Below, piece after piece: positions 1-6,820 of a stretch of DNA of 10,197 nucleotides. Origin of the DNA: Candidatus Bathyarchaeota archaeon. Lineage in GTDB: Archaea; Thermoproteota; Bathyarchaeia; 40CM-2-53-6. Both the position numbers and the translations under genes were made by a program. Below the pieces are notes generated by a model, which was not told the origin of the DNA, did not search any database, and was given only the letters and a program-made list of their open reading frames with translations. Every line of letters begins with the position of its first letter. The first letter of the stretch is position 1. Location of the stretch: NCBI GenBank assembly GCA_005883085.1, contig VBAY01000074.1, positions 1 to 10,197 of the forward strand. Reading direction: 5' to 3'.

Positions 1-491
1 ACATCGAGAACTGAATCCGCGAGCTCTTCATCAGTCACACTGACAGTTTTCGCCGTGTTGACGAAGTTCTGAAACTCGTCATCAGGGACCTCTAGATCAG
101 TTACAGTCCGAATAGGCCTAGGAGCAGTTCCCCCAAGCTCATGCCCGAGAACATATGCAAGAAACGTGAAGTTCTCGACCTCCGTGAAGTGTTTCATCCG
201 TATCTCCAGCGGGGTGTCCCCTGTGGGATTAGAATCCGGAAAGTCCGAGATCTGCGGAGCGCCTGTTTCTGGATCGTTGAATCGGAAAACTCTTGATAGC
301 TTTAACGGGTTCATCCGGCTAATGCTTTTCCCGGAAAGCTCTTGTTCATCCCACGACTCTCTACTCTTAGTATCAGAGGCCATTTCATAACACATCGCAC
401 TGTTGTAATCGGAGAATACATTTCTGATCTGTAACCCACGACACGACTCGAACGTAATCATCCTCCCAGCCCTATCCACAGATATCGCCAT
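1..491 (-). CDS. Unrecognised protein, C-terminus cut off by the window edge
   Basis: An uninterrupted minus-strand frame runs from an in-frame TAG at about 520-522 to the left edge, giving 163 residues from the chosen start and no stop. The preferred start is ATG 491, with GGAG six bases upstream. An in-frame ATG at 509 is the alternative, but GAGG abuts it directly. The protein is soluble and mixed in composition, with no membrane segment or signal peptide. It begins MAISVDRAGRMITFESC and later contains FTFLAYVLGHELGG, followed by an acidic stretch (DLEVPDDEF). I do not recognise the family. It lies 53 bases downstream of the 545-868 gene on the same strand, so the two are probably co-transcribed. 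The even amino-acid mix and long open frame support coding. Function is unknown. Confidence 0.7.
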   Translation of the reverse strand, partial: MAISVDRAGRMITFESCRGLQIRNVFSDYNSAMCYEMASDTKSRESWDEQELSGKSISRMNPLKLSRVFRFNDPETGAPQISDFPDSNPTGDTPLEIRMKHFTEVENFTFLAYVLGHELGGTAPRPIRTVTDLEVPDDEFQNFVNTAKTVSVTDEELADSVLD

Positions 492-544
492 AAACCTCTC
501 CCGGTCCATCCTCAACCAGCTACGTCTCTACAACACACTAGGCT

Positions 545-868
545 TCAAGTCGAACTGGAAAGACTCTTTCGTCCATCAGAATGGATCTCATCCTGTCCCG
601 CAGTTTCGTTCCCCGACACAATATTGCTCTTGGCGACTATGCGCTCGGTTTTCTCGATTACCTTCTTGACAATACCGAGATAGGTCAGGGCTTCATGAAT
701 TCCGGTTGCCGCGAATCCAACACCATGAGCGATCTCCTTATTCGAGAACCTCTTTGACATACGGCTAAGGTCTTTCTCCACGCCCTCCAAGTACCGTTTG
801 AACTCCTTGATGGCAAGCAGAGTATTCTCTGCTCTCTCGTGCTGGGTTTGTTCAGACTCCTTTCCCAA
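545..868 (-). CDS. Small helical, coiled-coil-like hypothetical protein (TTG start)
   Basis: This is a 107-residue protein of unknown family. Residues about 5-45 are highly charged and heptad-like (KEFKRYLEGVEKDLSRMSKR), consistent with a coiled coil. A short hydrophobic motif, GVGFAATGIHEALTYLGI, sits near the middle. A second charged helix (VKKVIEKTERIV) and a polar, probably disordered tail follow. The only credible initiator is TTG 868: upstream, the frame is open to a TAG but has no ATG, GTG or TTG. GGAAAGGT lies about seven bases before the TTG and acts as a plausible ribosome-binding site. An AT-rich box (CTATTATC on the minus strand, about 908-915) could be its promoter. It is the first gene of a probable two-gene unit with the partial gene downstream and is divergent from 1052-1441. 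Confidence 0.7.
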   Translation of the reverse strand: MGKESEQTQHERAENTLLAIKEFKRYLEGVEKDLSRMSKRFSNKEIAHGVGFAATGIHEALTYLGIVKKVIEKTERIVAKSNIVSGNETAGQDEIHSDGRKSLSSST

Positions 869-1040
869 TCCGCTACCTTTCCAAAGACCTGAGAGAACGA
901 CGATAATAGCCTAGTCCAACCTAGCGGCGACGAAGATGGGTACACGCGTTCTGAAACCTCTTGCTGACATGTTCAAGAACTGATAACCGCGACCCCCAGG
1001 CCGCTCCAGCTTGACGCTGTAGTCATAACAACTTCTGCAT

Positions 1041-1050
1041 CTTAAATAAG
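1041..1050 (+). promoter_or_regulatory. TATA-like box near the 1052 gene
   Basis: CTTAAATAAG is the most AT-rich stretch of the 869-1051 divergent intergenic region and resembles an archaeal TATA box. It is only one base from ATG 1052, which is too close for normal box-to-start spacing of about 25 bases. It would fit a downstream start at TTG 1082 much better. The rest of the 183-base intergenic region shows nothing else distinctive. Confidence 0.35.
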
Positions 1051-1051
1051 A

Positions 1052-1441
1052 ATGAAAACCGACAAGCCTTGCGACAATCTTTTGGCCCGGAGAAAGGCTC
1101 GCAAAGTCGCACCAAGAGCGCGGACAAGATCAAATAACAATTCTCAAGGCAACCGCGAAATTTCGCCCTCCAAGGAGTCCATCAAAGCTGCCGAAGACCT
1201 TGCCCTCGCCGCCTTCGCTTCAGGACTGAAACTCGCAGCTGCCTTTGGAACCGTCGCGGCTAAGACTACGAGTCTGGCATTCGCATCGATCGCAACTGGA
1301 GCAGACAAATTCTCTGAACTCGTCAAGCAGGAAGCACTGAAGTCACAGAAGGCTCACGCTCACGAAACCATCCCAGTTACTCCTGCGAGAGGCAGAAAAA
1401 GAGCCAGGCCAACGCCGAAGAGGAAAATCCTGGCGTCCTGA
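1052..1441 (+). CDS. Small basic protein with an alanine-rich helical core
   Basis: This 129-residue protein has three zones. Residues 1-33 are strongly basic and rich in R/K (LARRKARKVAPRARTR). Residues about 42-95 form an alanine-rich, moderately hydrophobic helical stretch (DLALAAFASGLKLAAAFGTV). The C-terminus is again basic (GRKRARPTPKRK). No known domain was recognised. The basic ends could bind nucleic acid. The alanine-rich core could pack against a surface or self-associate, as phasin-like proteins do, but both ideas are inference. The AT-rich box CTTAAATAAG (1041-1050) lies immediately before ATG 1052. If that box is a true TATA element, transcription would begin inside this frame, and TTG 1082 would be the better start (removing ten residues). 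The end converges with the membrane-protein gene at 1473. Confidence 0.6.
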   Translation: MKTDKPCDNLLARRKARKVAPRARTRSNNNSQGNREISPSKESIKAAEDLALAAFASGLKLAAAFGTVAAKTTSLAFASIATGADKFSELVKQEALKSQKAHAHETIPVTPARGRKRARPTPKRKILAS

Positions 1442-1453
1442 CCGCTCGCCTAC

Positions 1454-1470
1454 ACTAGTCTCATACTAGT
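1454..1470. terminator. Hairpin between convergent genes
   Basis: ACTAGT (1454-1459) is repeated at 1465-1470. Because the hexamer is self-complementary, the pair forms a 6-base-pair stem around the loop CTCAT. It lies in the 31-base gap between the convergent genes ending at 1441 and 1473, where a bidirectional 3'-end signal is expected. There is no T-run, which archaeal terminators usually have, so the termination role is uncertain. Confidence 0.3.
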
Positions 1471-1472
1471 CT

Positions 1473-2267
1473 CTAGGTTTCCTGCAAACGATATCTTGCG
1501 ATGAGATCTCGACTTGCGAGCAACAGCGGAGTGCAAACTAGCACTGCTCCGAGCACTATGATCGCTCGTTCGAATGGATAAACCAAGAAGATGGCTGGCC
1601 AAAAACTAAGCGCGCCTGCTCCGACGACACTAGCAAAAAGAATTCCTCCTGTGACGTGTTCGATCATCGTTCCAACGAAGGCAACCACAAACACAGCTTT
1701 GGCCAAATCTCTACGTGCCCCAAAGACGAAACTGTCTCGCAGATTTCGAGTCAGCGGAGACACCAAAACCCCGAGCGCGACCAGATGGAGCCAGAGATAT
1801 GGAACGGGTGGACTGGGAAGACGAAGCCATTGGAAAGGAGGAGGCAAGTTTGGAAGGTTTGTCCCCACAAAGATCTCGGTATTGGGATTGATGACGAATA
1901 GCCCCAACGTAGCTACGTACATTAGGGTCGCCTCAGTCCTCCGACCACGGATCAGAAGACTGATCAGCGCCACGTTCAGTGCTCCACCGAGAAAATCCAG
2001 CCCCCCAAATTTCAGAGTCCCAGCCGATCCCGGAATGAATGCGGCAATCATTGTTCCCAAGAAAACAGCGAGTATTCCGTAGGAAGGAGCGAGGAAGACA
2101 CCTAAGACCGGTGTTATGATTCCGCTGAATGTAATCGCGCCGGATATCCCTATGAGCCTATCAAGCGGTATGGTCCGAGGAATAATGTAGAGTGCTGCGA
2201 GAGATGCCGTTAGAGTTATCCGTTTAGTATCGAATCTGGCCTTGCGAATTTGCATTCTTCCAGTCAC
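1473..2267 (-). CDS. Multi-spanning membrane protein, ECF-transporter S-component-like
   Basis: This 264-residue integral membrane protein has about seven or eight hydrophobic segments, at roughly residues 17-33, 40-60, 62-82, 92-108, 113-130, 157-175, 188-210 and 225-250. The N-terminal third has the look of substrate-binding S components of energy-coupling-factor importers: a basic start, then LAALYIIPRTIP, then ITPVLGVFLAPSYGILAVFLG. Those proteins bind a vitamin or metal and dock on a shared ATPase/T-component. The protein is longer than a typical S component of about 180-220 residues, and no ATPase or T subunit is nearby, so the call is tentative. Start GTG 2267 lies 6 bases after the larC stop in the same frame; ATG 2255 is the alternative. 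Co-transcription with larC suggests cofactor-related transport, perhaps of nickel or a pyridine precursor, but this is inference. It lacks the N-terminal His motif of the CbiM/NikM nickel-cobalt type. Confidence 0.6.
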   Translation of the reverse strand: MTGRMQIRKARFDTKRITLTASLAALYIIPRTIPLDRLIGISGAITFSGIITPVLGVFLAPSYGILAVFLGTMIAAFIPGSAGTLKFGGLDFLGGALNVALISLLIRGRRTEATLMYVATLGLFVINPNTEIFVGTNLPNLPPPFQWLRLPSPPVPYLWLHLVALGVLVSPLTRNLRDSFVFGARRDLAKAVFVVAFVGTMIEHVTGGILFASVVGAGALSFWPAIFLVYPFERAIIVLGAVLVCTPLLLASRDLIARYRLQET

Positions 2268-2273
2268 ACAAAT

Positions 2274-3521
2274 TCAGGTGTCATGCCCAATGGCACGTTT
2301 CTTAACGATTTGCTGAAGCTCCCTTATACTCAATCCAGTTTCGTTCGATATTCTTCGAAGATCTTCATACTCCACTTTGCCGCTAACTGACTGACCGGTC
2401 GATGTAAGCGCCCTCTTTACTCTAACCTGGAACTTCTTCCCTCCAACCTCAAGCGCGATCGTGCCACTCGCCCTTCTACTAATGTGTCTCGAAACCGGTA
2501 TCTCTCGGACACCAAGGGTCCCAGTCTCTTCCATTAACAATTCAGCCAGATGTTCGCTCTTTGTCTTATCAGCTATGATCGAGATCAAGTGGCCTGGCCT
2601 GTTTTTCTTCATGAAGACCGGAGTGATGGATACGTCTCGGGCTCCCGCTTCCATCAACCTCTCGACCGCCCGTCCAATTACCTCGCCCGAAACGTCGTCC
2701 AGGTTGGTTTCTAAGACGACGACTTCATCATGAGCATGACCATTTCCTGAGAGCTCTCCGACTGTTAGACGGAGAATATTGGCCGCTTCCTCGAGATCTC
2801 TCGCTCCAGCGCCATATCCCACCTTGTGAGGCGCGATAACAGGAACTTCGTTCGAGCCATCGGTTGCTAGACATACTGCTATTGCCGCGCCCGTAGGTGT
2901 TGTCAGTTCGAATTGGATATTGCTCATTTTCGTGGGAAACTTGTGGGCTCGCAGGATTTCGGCAACGGCAGGGGCCGGGTTTGGATAGGTTCGGCCAGAG
3001 AAGCTCGTTACTCCTGTTCCAACTGCGATCGGGCTGCTCCACCACTTGCTCCCGGATAATTCGAGCTCATCTGCAAGGTATGCTACGCCGAGTATGTCCA
3101 CGAGGGTATCTGCGGACCCTAGCTCGTGCAGTTCAACCTCTTTCGCGGAGTGGCCATGAACTCGTGATTCAGCAGACGATAGTGTGTCCAAGACGGATTT
3201 GACGAAGGCAGTTCCCCGCTCGGAGAGACCCAGCGCTTTTGCGCACTTCACAGCAGATGACTGGAGATCACTGGCCTTTCTTTTCGAGACTTTTTCTTCA
3301 GAACTTACTTCGACCAGTTGGGCACTAATCTCTCCTCTCTCTACTCTCGTCGTCTTGACCTGGACATGAATCGCGCCTGGAAGATTTCTTTCCACAACGT
3401 CAGCGACTCTTCCCAGACTCTTTGGGCTGCCGCCTAGATCGACTAGAGCGCCCAAGAATTTGTCTCCCGAAGCTCCAGAAGAACTGACATCGATTATCAC
3501 CGCTCTTCCAGAAGCTCTCAT
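2274..3521 (-). CDS. larC: LarC, nickel-pincer nucleotide cofactor nickel insertase
   Basis: LarC (formerly DUF111) inserts nickel into the pyridinium bis-thiocarboxylate nucleotide made by LarB and LarE, yielding the nickel-pincer cofactor of lactate racemase-type enzymes. Family marks in this 415-residue protein are the N-terminal SGASGDKFLGALVDLG (residues 15-30), VHGH (121-124), LHELGSADTLVDI (131-143), TPTGAA, a short HAHDE linker, and the C-terminal-domain signature ETNLDDVSGEVIG followed by MKKNRPGH. The whole protein is one frame. In some lactobacilli, larC is split and expressed by programmed frameshifting. ATG 3521 is preferred over GTG 3551: it has GGAAAGGT five bases upstream and a TATA-like box about 35 bases upstream, and it puts the start at the family's usual distance from the first motif. 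larA, larB and larE are not in the window. The membrane-protein gene follows after 6 bases. Confidence 0.93.
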   Translation of the reverse strand: MRASGRAVIIDVSSSGASGDKFLGALVDLGGSPKSLGRVADVVERNLPGAIHVQVKTTRVERGEISAQLVEVSSEEKVSKRKASDLQSSAVKCAKALGLSERGTAFVKSVLDTLSSAESRVHGHSAKEVELHELGSADTLVDILGVAYLADELELSGSKWWSSPIAVGTGVTSFSGRTYPNPAPAVAEILRAHKFPTKMSNIQFELTTPTGAAIAVCLATDGSNEVPVIAPHKVGYGAGARDLEEAANILRLTVGELSGNGHAHDEVVVLETNLDDVSGEVIGRAVERLMEAGARDVSITPVFMKKNRPGHLISIIADKTKSEHLAELLMEETGTLGVREIPVSRHISRRASGTIALEVGGKKFQVRVKRALTSTGQSVSGKVEYEDLRRISNETGLSIRELQQIVKKRAIGHDT

Positions 3522-3525
3522 GCTG

Positions 3526-3533
3526 ACCTTTCC
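3526..3533 (-). promoter_or_regulatory. Ribosome-binding site deciding the larC start
   Basis: GGAAAGGT on the minus strand ends 4 bases before ATG 3521. It supports that ATG over the upstream in-frame GTG at 3551, which has no such site and would lie upstream of the predicted transcription start. Confidence 0.55.
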
Positions 3534-3552
3534 AACCGCTCGAGTGGGCACA

Positions 3553-3580
3553 AGTATTAATCAAGCTATTCCGATATTAT
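3553..3580. promoter_or_regulatory. Divergent promoter region of larC and the small Cys protein
   Basis: This AT-rich island in otherwise mixed sequence contains AGTATTAAT (3553-3561; ATTAATACT on the minus strand) and GATATTAT (3573-3580). Read on the minus strand, the first box predicts transcription starting near 3530, just ahead of the larC ribosome-binding site. Read on the plus strand, it predicts a start near 3585, just before TTG 3592. One island could therefore serve both genes. Boxes were located by eye only. Confidence 0.45.
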
Positions 3581-3591
3581 CACGATTAGTT

Positions 3592-3864
3592 TTGGAGCCC
3601 AAGCCTGACAACTCATGCGTCTATGGCCTCGGCGAATGCCCAGTCCTCACGGTTGTGGGAGAGAAGATGAAGGACATGGAACAACGATCAAAAGTCTTCC
3701 CCACAGACCCCGGAGCAGCGGCCGTAAGCCAGATGATACAACCATTCCTACAACTAAACGCCAACATCTACGCAATGCTACCCTCCTTCTGTCCAAACTG
3801 TCCGAAGAGAATCGTAGCGGTCGAGAAAGAGCTAGCGCAGATAAGGCATCAATCGACTAAGTAA
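3592..3864 (+). CDS. Small four-cysteine hypothetical protein
   Basis: This is a 90-residue protein from TTG 3592. It has an N-terminal CVYGLGECPVL and a later SFCPNCP, giving a C-x6-C plus C-x2-C pattern that could bind zinc or an iron-sulfur cluster, or form disulfides. Between them is a helical, uncharged stretch (SQMIQPFLQLNANIYAML), and a charged helix (VEKELAQIRH) ends the protein. The frame stays open farther upstream, but that part overlaps larC on the opposite strand and is not expected to be coding. TTG 3592 sits a few bases after the start predicted from the AT-rich box. ATG 3667, with GGAG five bases upstream, is the alternative but would delete the first cysteine pair. I do not recognise a named family. 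It is divergent from larC, with no proven link. Confidence 0.58.
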   Translation: MEPKPDNSCVYGLGECPVLTVVGEKMKDMEQRSKVFPTDPGAAAVSQMIQPFLQLNANIYAMLPSFCPNCPKRIVAVEKELAQIRHQSTK

Positions 3865-3870
3865 GGATAC

Positions 3871-3885
3871 GCCGACCGCTTCGGC
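3871..3885. other. Small inverted repeat upstream of trpB2
   Basis: GCCGA (3871-3875) and TCGGC (3881-3885) form a perfect 5-base-pair stem around CCGCT, seven bases after the stop of the small Cys protein. It could be a weak 3'-end structure. The rest of the 125-base gap up to trpB2 shows no gene. Confidence 0.2.
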
Positions 3886-3965
3886 CACGGGGCTACCTCA
3901 GGCCAATACCATCTAGACGATGCTATCCGTTTCTCAACCCCAGGCGGCCTCAAACACCGAGAAGC

Positions 3966-3972
3966 CTTAATT
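3966..3972 (+). promoter_or_regulatory. TATA-like box of trpB2
   Basis: CTTAATT is the AT-richest site before trpB2 and lies about 20 bases before GTG 3990. It fits either a leaderless mRNA beginning at the GTG or a short leader before the in-frame TTG 4008. No ribosome-binding site is properly spaced for either start. Confidence 0.35.
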
Positions 3973-3989
3973 CGACCACACCATAGGAA

Positions 3990-5321
3990 GTGTCTGGTTG
4001 TCTTCTGTTGCAGGAAGCCCTCGCAAAGGCACGAGACCAGATCATCCTTGACCCCGATGAACTTCCCGGTTCATGGTACAATGTCATCGCCGATCTCCCC
4101 GGCGAGTTTCCCAGACCAATAGACCCGGAAGAGGGTCCGTCGAGGCTCGAGTACCTCTCGAAAGTTCTCTTGAAGCACTGTCTCCAGCAAGAAATCTCAA
4201 CTGAGAGATGGATATCCATCCCTGCTCCTGTTCAAGATCTCTATCGTCAGGCAGGTAGGCCGCGACCTCTCTACCGTGCGCGACGCCTCGAACGCTTCCT
4301 CAGGACCCCCGCAAAGATCTACTACAAACGAGAGGATCTTTCGCCAACAGGTTCCCATAAGGTGAACACGGCCCTCGCACAAGCATACTATGCGGCAGAG
4401 GAAGGATGTGCTGGGGTCTCGACGGAGACAGGAGCTGGCCAGTGGGGCACCGCGCTCGCCTATGCGGCAAGCCTTCAAGGATTGAAGAGTGTCATATTCT
4501 GGGTACGGTCGGTCTACGACTGGAAGCCGGATCGCCGAGCGTTGATGCAATTGTACGGTGGCAAGGTATTCGCGTCTCCGAGCTATGAGACATTGGTCGG
4601 GCGAAAAATACTAGAGAAGAATCCTAACCACGTTGGCAGCTTAGGAATCGCAGTTTCCGAGGGACTGGAATACGCCGAGAAGAACCCAGGCTACGCCTAC
4701 TGTCTCGGCAGCGTCCTAAACCACGTTCTGATCCATCAATCCATCATCGGATTGGAGACTATGAAACAGTTCGACCAGATCGATGAGAAGCCTGATGTGA
4801 TGATCGGCTGCTTAGGTGGAGGAAGCAACTTTGGAGGATTCATCCTTCCTTTTGCTGGGGAGGTCGTGCGGGGAAAGAGAGAGTGCAGATTTCTCGCTGC
4901 ACAATCCGAATCAGCCCCCAACCTCTCCAGAGGAGAATACAGGTGTGATTATGGCGATCATGCGGAGAAGACTCCTCTGTTGAAGATGTATACTCTAGGG
5001 CATCAATCGGACATGGCTCCCATTAAAGCGGATGGATTAAGATACCATGCGGCGGCACCATTCATCAGCTACCTCAAGCATCTCGGACACATTGAATCAA
5101 CAGCTTACCCTCAAGACGAGCAAGAAGTCTTCGAAGCGGCCAAGACCTTCGTCCAAGTCGAAGGCTTCCTTCCTGCACCAGAGTCCGCTTACGCGATCCG
5201 AGCAGCGATCGACGAAGCTCTCGAGTGCAAACGCAAGAATCGGACGGAAGTAATAGCCTTCAACATATCAGGACACGGATTCCTTGACCTTGCTGCATAC
5301 CAGGAAAAACTAAAATTCTGA
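3990..5321 (+). CDS. trpB2: TrpB2-type tryptophan synthase beta chain
   Basis: This PLP enzyme joins indole to a serine-derived aminoacrylate to make tryptophan. Its 443 residues match the longer TrpB2 subfamily, with an N-terminal LPGSWYNVIADLP, rather than the shorter TrpB1. Visible motifs are PLYRARRLE, SPTGSHKVNTALAQ with the PLP-binding Lys124, ETGAGQWG with catalytic Glu146, CLGGGSN (274-280) holding the PLP phosphate, YTLGH, GLRYHAAAP, and the C-terminal ISGHGFLD. Every key residue expected of an active enzyme is present. GTG 3990 is taken as start; TTG 4008 is plausible and would remove six mostly hydrophobic residues. No trpA or other trp gene is adjacent. TrpB2 proteins often act apart from TrpA, as indole-salvage enzymes, and at least one archaeal member prefers O-phosphoserine. 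Which substrate applies here cannot be read from sequence. The gene converges with the PKD gene across 47 bases. Confidence 0.93.
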   Translation: MSGCLLLQEALAKARDQIILDPDELPGSWYNVIADLPGEFPRPIDPEEGPSRLEYLSKVLLKHCLQQEISTERWISIPAPVQDLYRQAGRPRPLYRARRLERFLRTPAKIYYKREDLSPTGSHKVNTALAQAYYAAEEGCAGVSTETGAGQWGTALAYAASLQGLKSVIFWVRSVYDWKPDRRALMQLYGGKVFASPSYETLVGRKILEKNPNHVGSLGIAVSEGLEYAEKNPGYAYCLGSVLNHVLIHQSIIGLETMKQFDQIDEKPDVMIGCLGGGSNFGGFILPFAGEVVRGKRECRFLAAQSESAPNLSRGEYRCDYGDHAEKTPLLKMYTLGHQSDMAPIKADGLRYHAAAPFISYLKHLGHIESTAYPQDEQEVFEAAKTFVQVEGFLPAPESAYAIRAAIDEALECKRKNRTEVIAFNISGHGFLDLAAYQEKLKF

Positions 5322-5368
5322 AGGTCTCGGCTTCGGATGCTCAGCCCGTAGGCCAGTTAACCGTTTGA

Positions 5369-6712
5369 CTACTTGTTGGTTACTGTTACTGTTGCTGAAA
5401 TCGAGTGAGTTATCGTACCGGTGGTTCCGGTTATCGTGATAGTGTACGTTCCAGCATTGGTGGAACGATTAGTGGAGACAGTTAGCGTAGTGGTGCCGGT
5501 GGGGTTGGCGGACGTTAGGGTCACGCTGGCGACGGGGGAAAGGGTCGGCGGGTGTTTGACTGCAGGGAGAATTGTTGCAGAAAGATTCACGGTACCGGTG
5601 AACCCGTTCAATGATGATACTGTGATTGTGAAGACTCCGGAGGATGTCCTGGAGATGGATAGGGATGCTGGGTTAGCAGTGAGCTGGAAGTCGGGGGAGA
5701 GGATATTGATGGTCTTAGAGGCAAGACGGGTAGTTTGGTATGGGCTTTCGTAGTGGAGGACTCCTGTGATCGTATAGGGTCCCGATGGAACCTGCTTGCC
5801 CTGCGTATTGACCTGTGTCCAGTCGAGGCTTGCCAATGTTACGGTCTGGCCCGGCTGGATGGTTATGGTGGTGAATACTTGGGCACACGGGGCGAAGGGT
5901 GGGGGTACATTTGTGAAGACGAGGCTGCCTGTGGAGTCGTATATCTCGAACTGGAAGCCGCTGCAGGAATCTGTAAAGTCGAAGGTTACCGGTTGTGTTC
6001 CAGGGTTTGTGGCGTTGAGCTTAGCGTGCACCGTCTCGCGGATGACATAGGAGTCCTTGTCAGTGACCACGGAATAGGTAATGATGGGGGTTGCCGGGCC
6101 GACGGTGAGGGTTTTGGAAGCTGAAGGATTTCCTGAAGATGTGATGAGGGTTAGGAGTATTCTGTAGGAGCCCTGGGCAGAGTAAAAGTGCTTGACTACT
6201 ACCCCGGACCCGCTTGTTCCGTCACCAAAGCTCCACTCATACCCCTTGATCGGGTTGGTCGAATCGTATGAGATGCTCGTGGAAGCGTTAAACACAATGG
6301 ACCCGCCGGCTCCAGGGTTTGTGGGCTGGAAGGTGAACCGAGGAACGGCGTAGAACAGGACCAGCTGACTTGTCGTGTCTGTTTGCCCGGCAGAGTCCTG
6401 GATTTTGAGTGTTACAATCCACTGGTTTGTGGAACCGCCATAGAGATGGGTTACAGATGAGCCGTTGGTCTTTACCGGGGGCGAACCATCTCCAAAGTCC
6501 CATATGTAGGAGAGGATGGAGGAGGTGCTGGTGCTCCAGTTACCGTTGAAGAAAACCGCGTTTCCAGGGATGGCACAGGCAACACACGGCTCGTAGGTAA
6601 AAGCAGCGAGAGGGCTCGACCCTGCGTGCGACTTGGGTAGGCTGACCAGCGACAGGGATGCGAAGACCAGAGCGATGAGAAACAGGTCTCTGAAGAGAGA
6701 CTGTGGCCTCAA
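5369..6712 (-). CDS. Secreted protein with two PKD domains and a BsuPI-like domain
   Basis: The 447 residues from TTG 6712 begin with a clear signal peptide: a basic start, hydrophobic LFLIALVFASLSLVSL, and a likely cut after SHA at residue 30. Two PKD beta-sandwich domains follow, at about 33-122 (core YIWDFGDGS) and 123-208 (core YEWSFGDGT). Next comes a segment at about 212-330 resembling BsuPI-type domains (DFTDSCSGFQFEIYD, then PSGPYTITGVLHY). A Thr/Ser-rich Ig-like domain completes the protein (about 335-447, beginning FQLTANPASLS). There is no C-terminal membrane anchor, so it is probably released or bound to the cell surface for adhesion or substrate contact. The frame extends to TTG 6823, but that would bury the signal peptide behind 37 residues. 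TTG 6712 has CTAATATT about 30 bases upstream. The ligand is unknown. Confidence 0.85.
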   Translation of the reverse strand: MRPQSLFRDLFLIALVFASLSLVSLPKSHAGSSPLAAFTYEPCVACAIPGNAVFFNGNWSTSTSSILSYIWDFGDGSPPVKTNGSSVTHLYGGSTNQWIVTLKIQDSAGQTDTTSQLVLFYAVPRFTFQPTNPGAGGSIVFNASTSISYDSTNPIKGYEWSFGDGTSGSGVVVKHFYSAQGSYRILLTLITSSGNPSASKTLTVGPATPIITYSVVTDKDSYVIRETVHAKLNATNPGTQPVTFDFTDSCSGFQFEIYDSTGSLVFTNVPPPFAPCAQVFTTITIQPGQTVTLASLDWTQVNTQGKQVPSGPYTITGVLHYESPYQTTRLASKTINILSPDFQLTANPASLSISRTSSGVFTITVSSLNGFTGTVNLSATILPAVKHPPTLSPVASVTLTSANPTGTTTLTVSTNRSTNAGTYTITITGTTGTITHSISATVTVTNK

Positions 6713-6738
6713 GGATATCCCTGTTGGTGTGGAGAGTC

Positions 6739-6751
6739 GAAATATTAGTTT
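6739..6751 (-). promoter_or_regulatory. TATA-like box of the PKD protein gene
   Basis: On the minus strand this reads AAACTAATATTTC, the most AT-rich point upstream of the gene. Its centre is about 33 bases before TTG 6712, the spacing expected for a short-leader archaeal mRNA. It lies inside the longer frame from TTG 6823, which argues against that longer start. Confidence 0.5.
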
Positions 6752-6820
6752 TTCTGAAGGAAAGAGTTCTGAGGGGTCAAGACATGGGATAGTCGTGAGC
6801 TCGTTCCGGAGCGTGTCACC

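Noticed and set aside
1591..2082. A 163-codon plus-strand open frame.
   Set aside because: It is antisense to the clearly hydrophobic, repeat-free membrane-protein frame (1473-2267), and its own composition is uneven. It is a shadow.
3460..3591. The upstream part of the open frame leading into the small Cys protein.
   Set aside because: It overlaps the start of larC on the opposite strand and crosses the divergent promoter island, so translation is placed at TTG 3592 instead.
3850..3900. Minus-strand sequence GTGGCCGAAGCGGTCGGC, which resembles the D-arm of a Ser/Leu tRNA.
   Set aside because: No anticodon arm, T-loop (GGTTCGAATCC-like) or matching acceptor stem was found within tRNA distance.
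5421..6124. Two long plus-strand open frames opposite the PKD gene.
   Set aside because: The minus-strand frame has recognisable PKD domains. The plus-strand frames are openings caused by its Thr/Ser/Val-rich codons.
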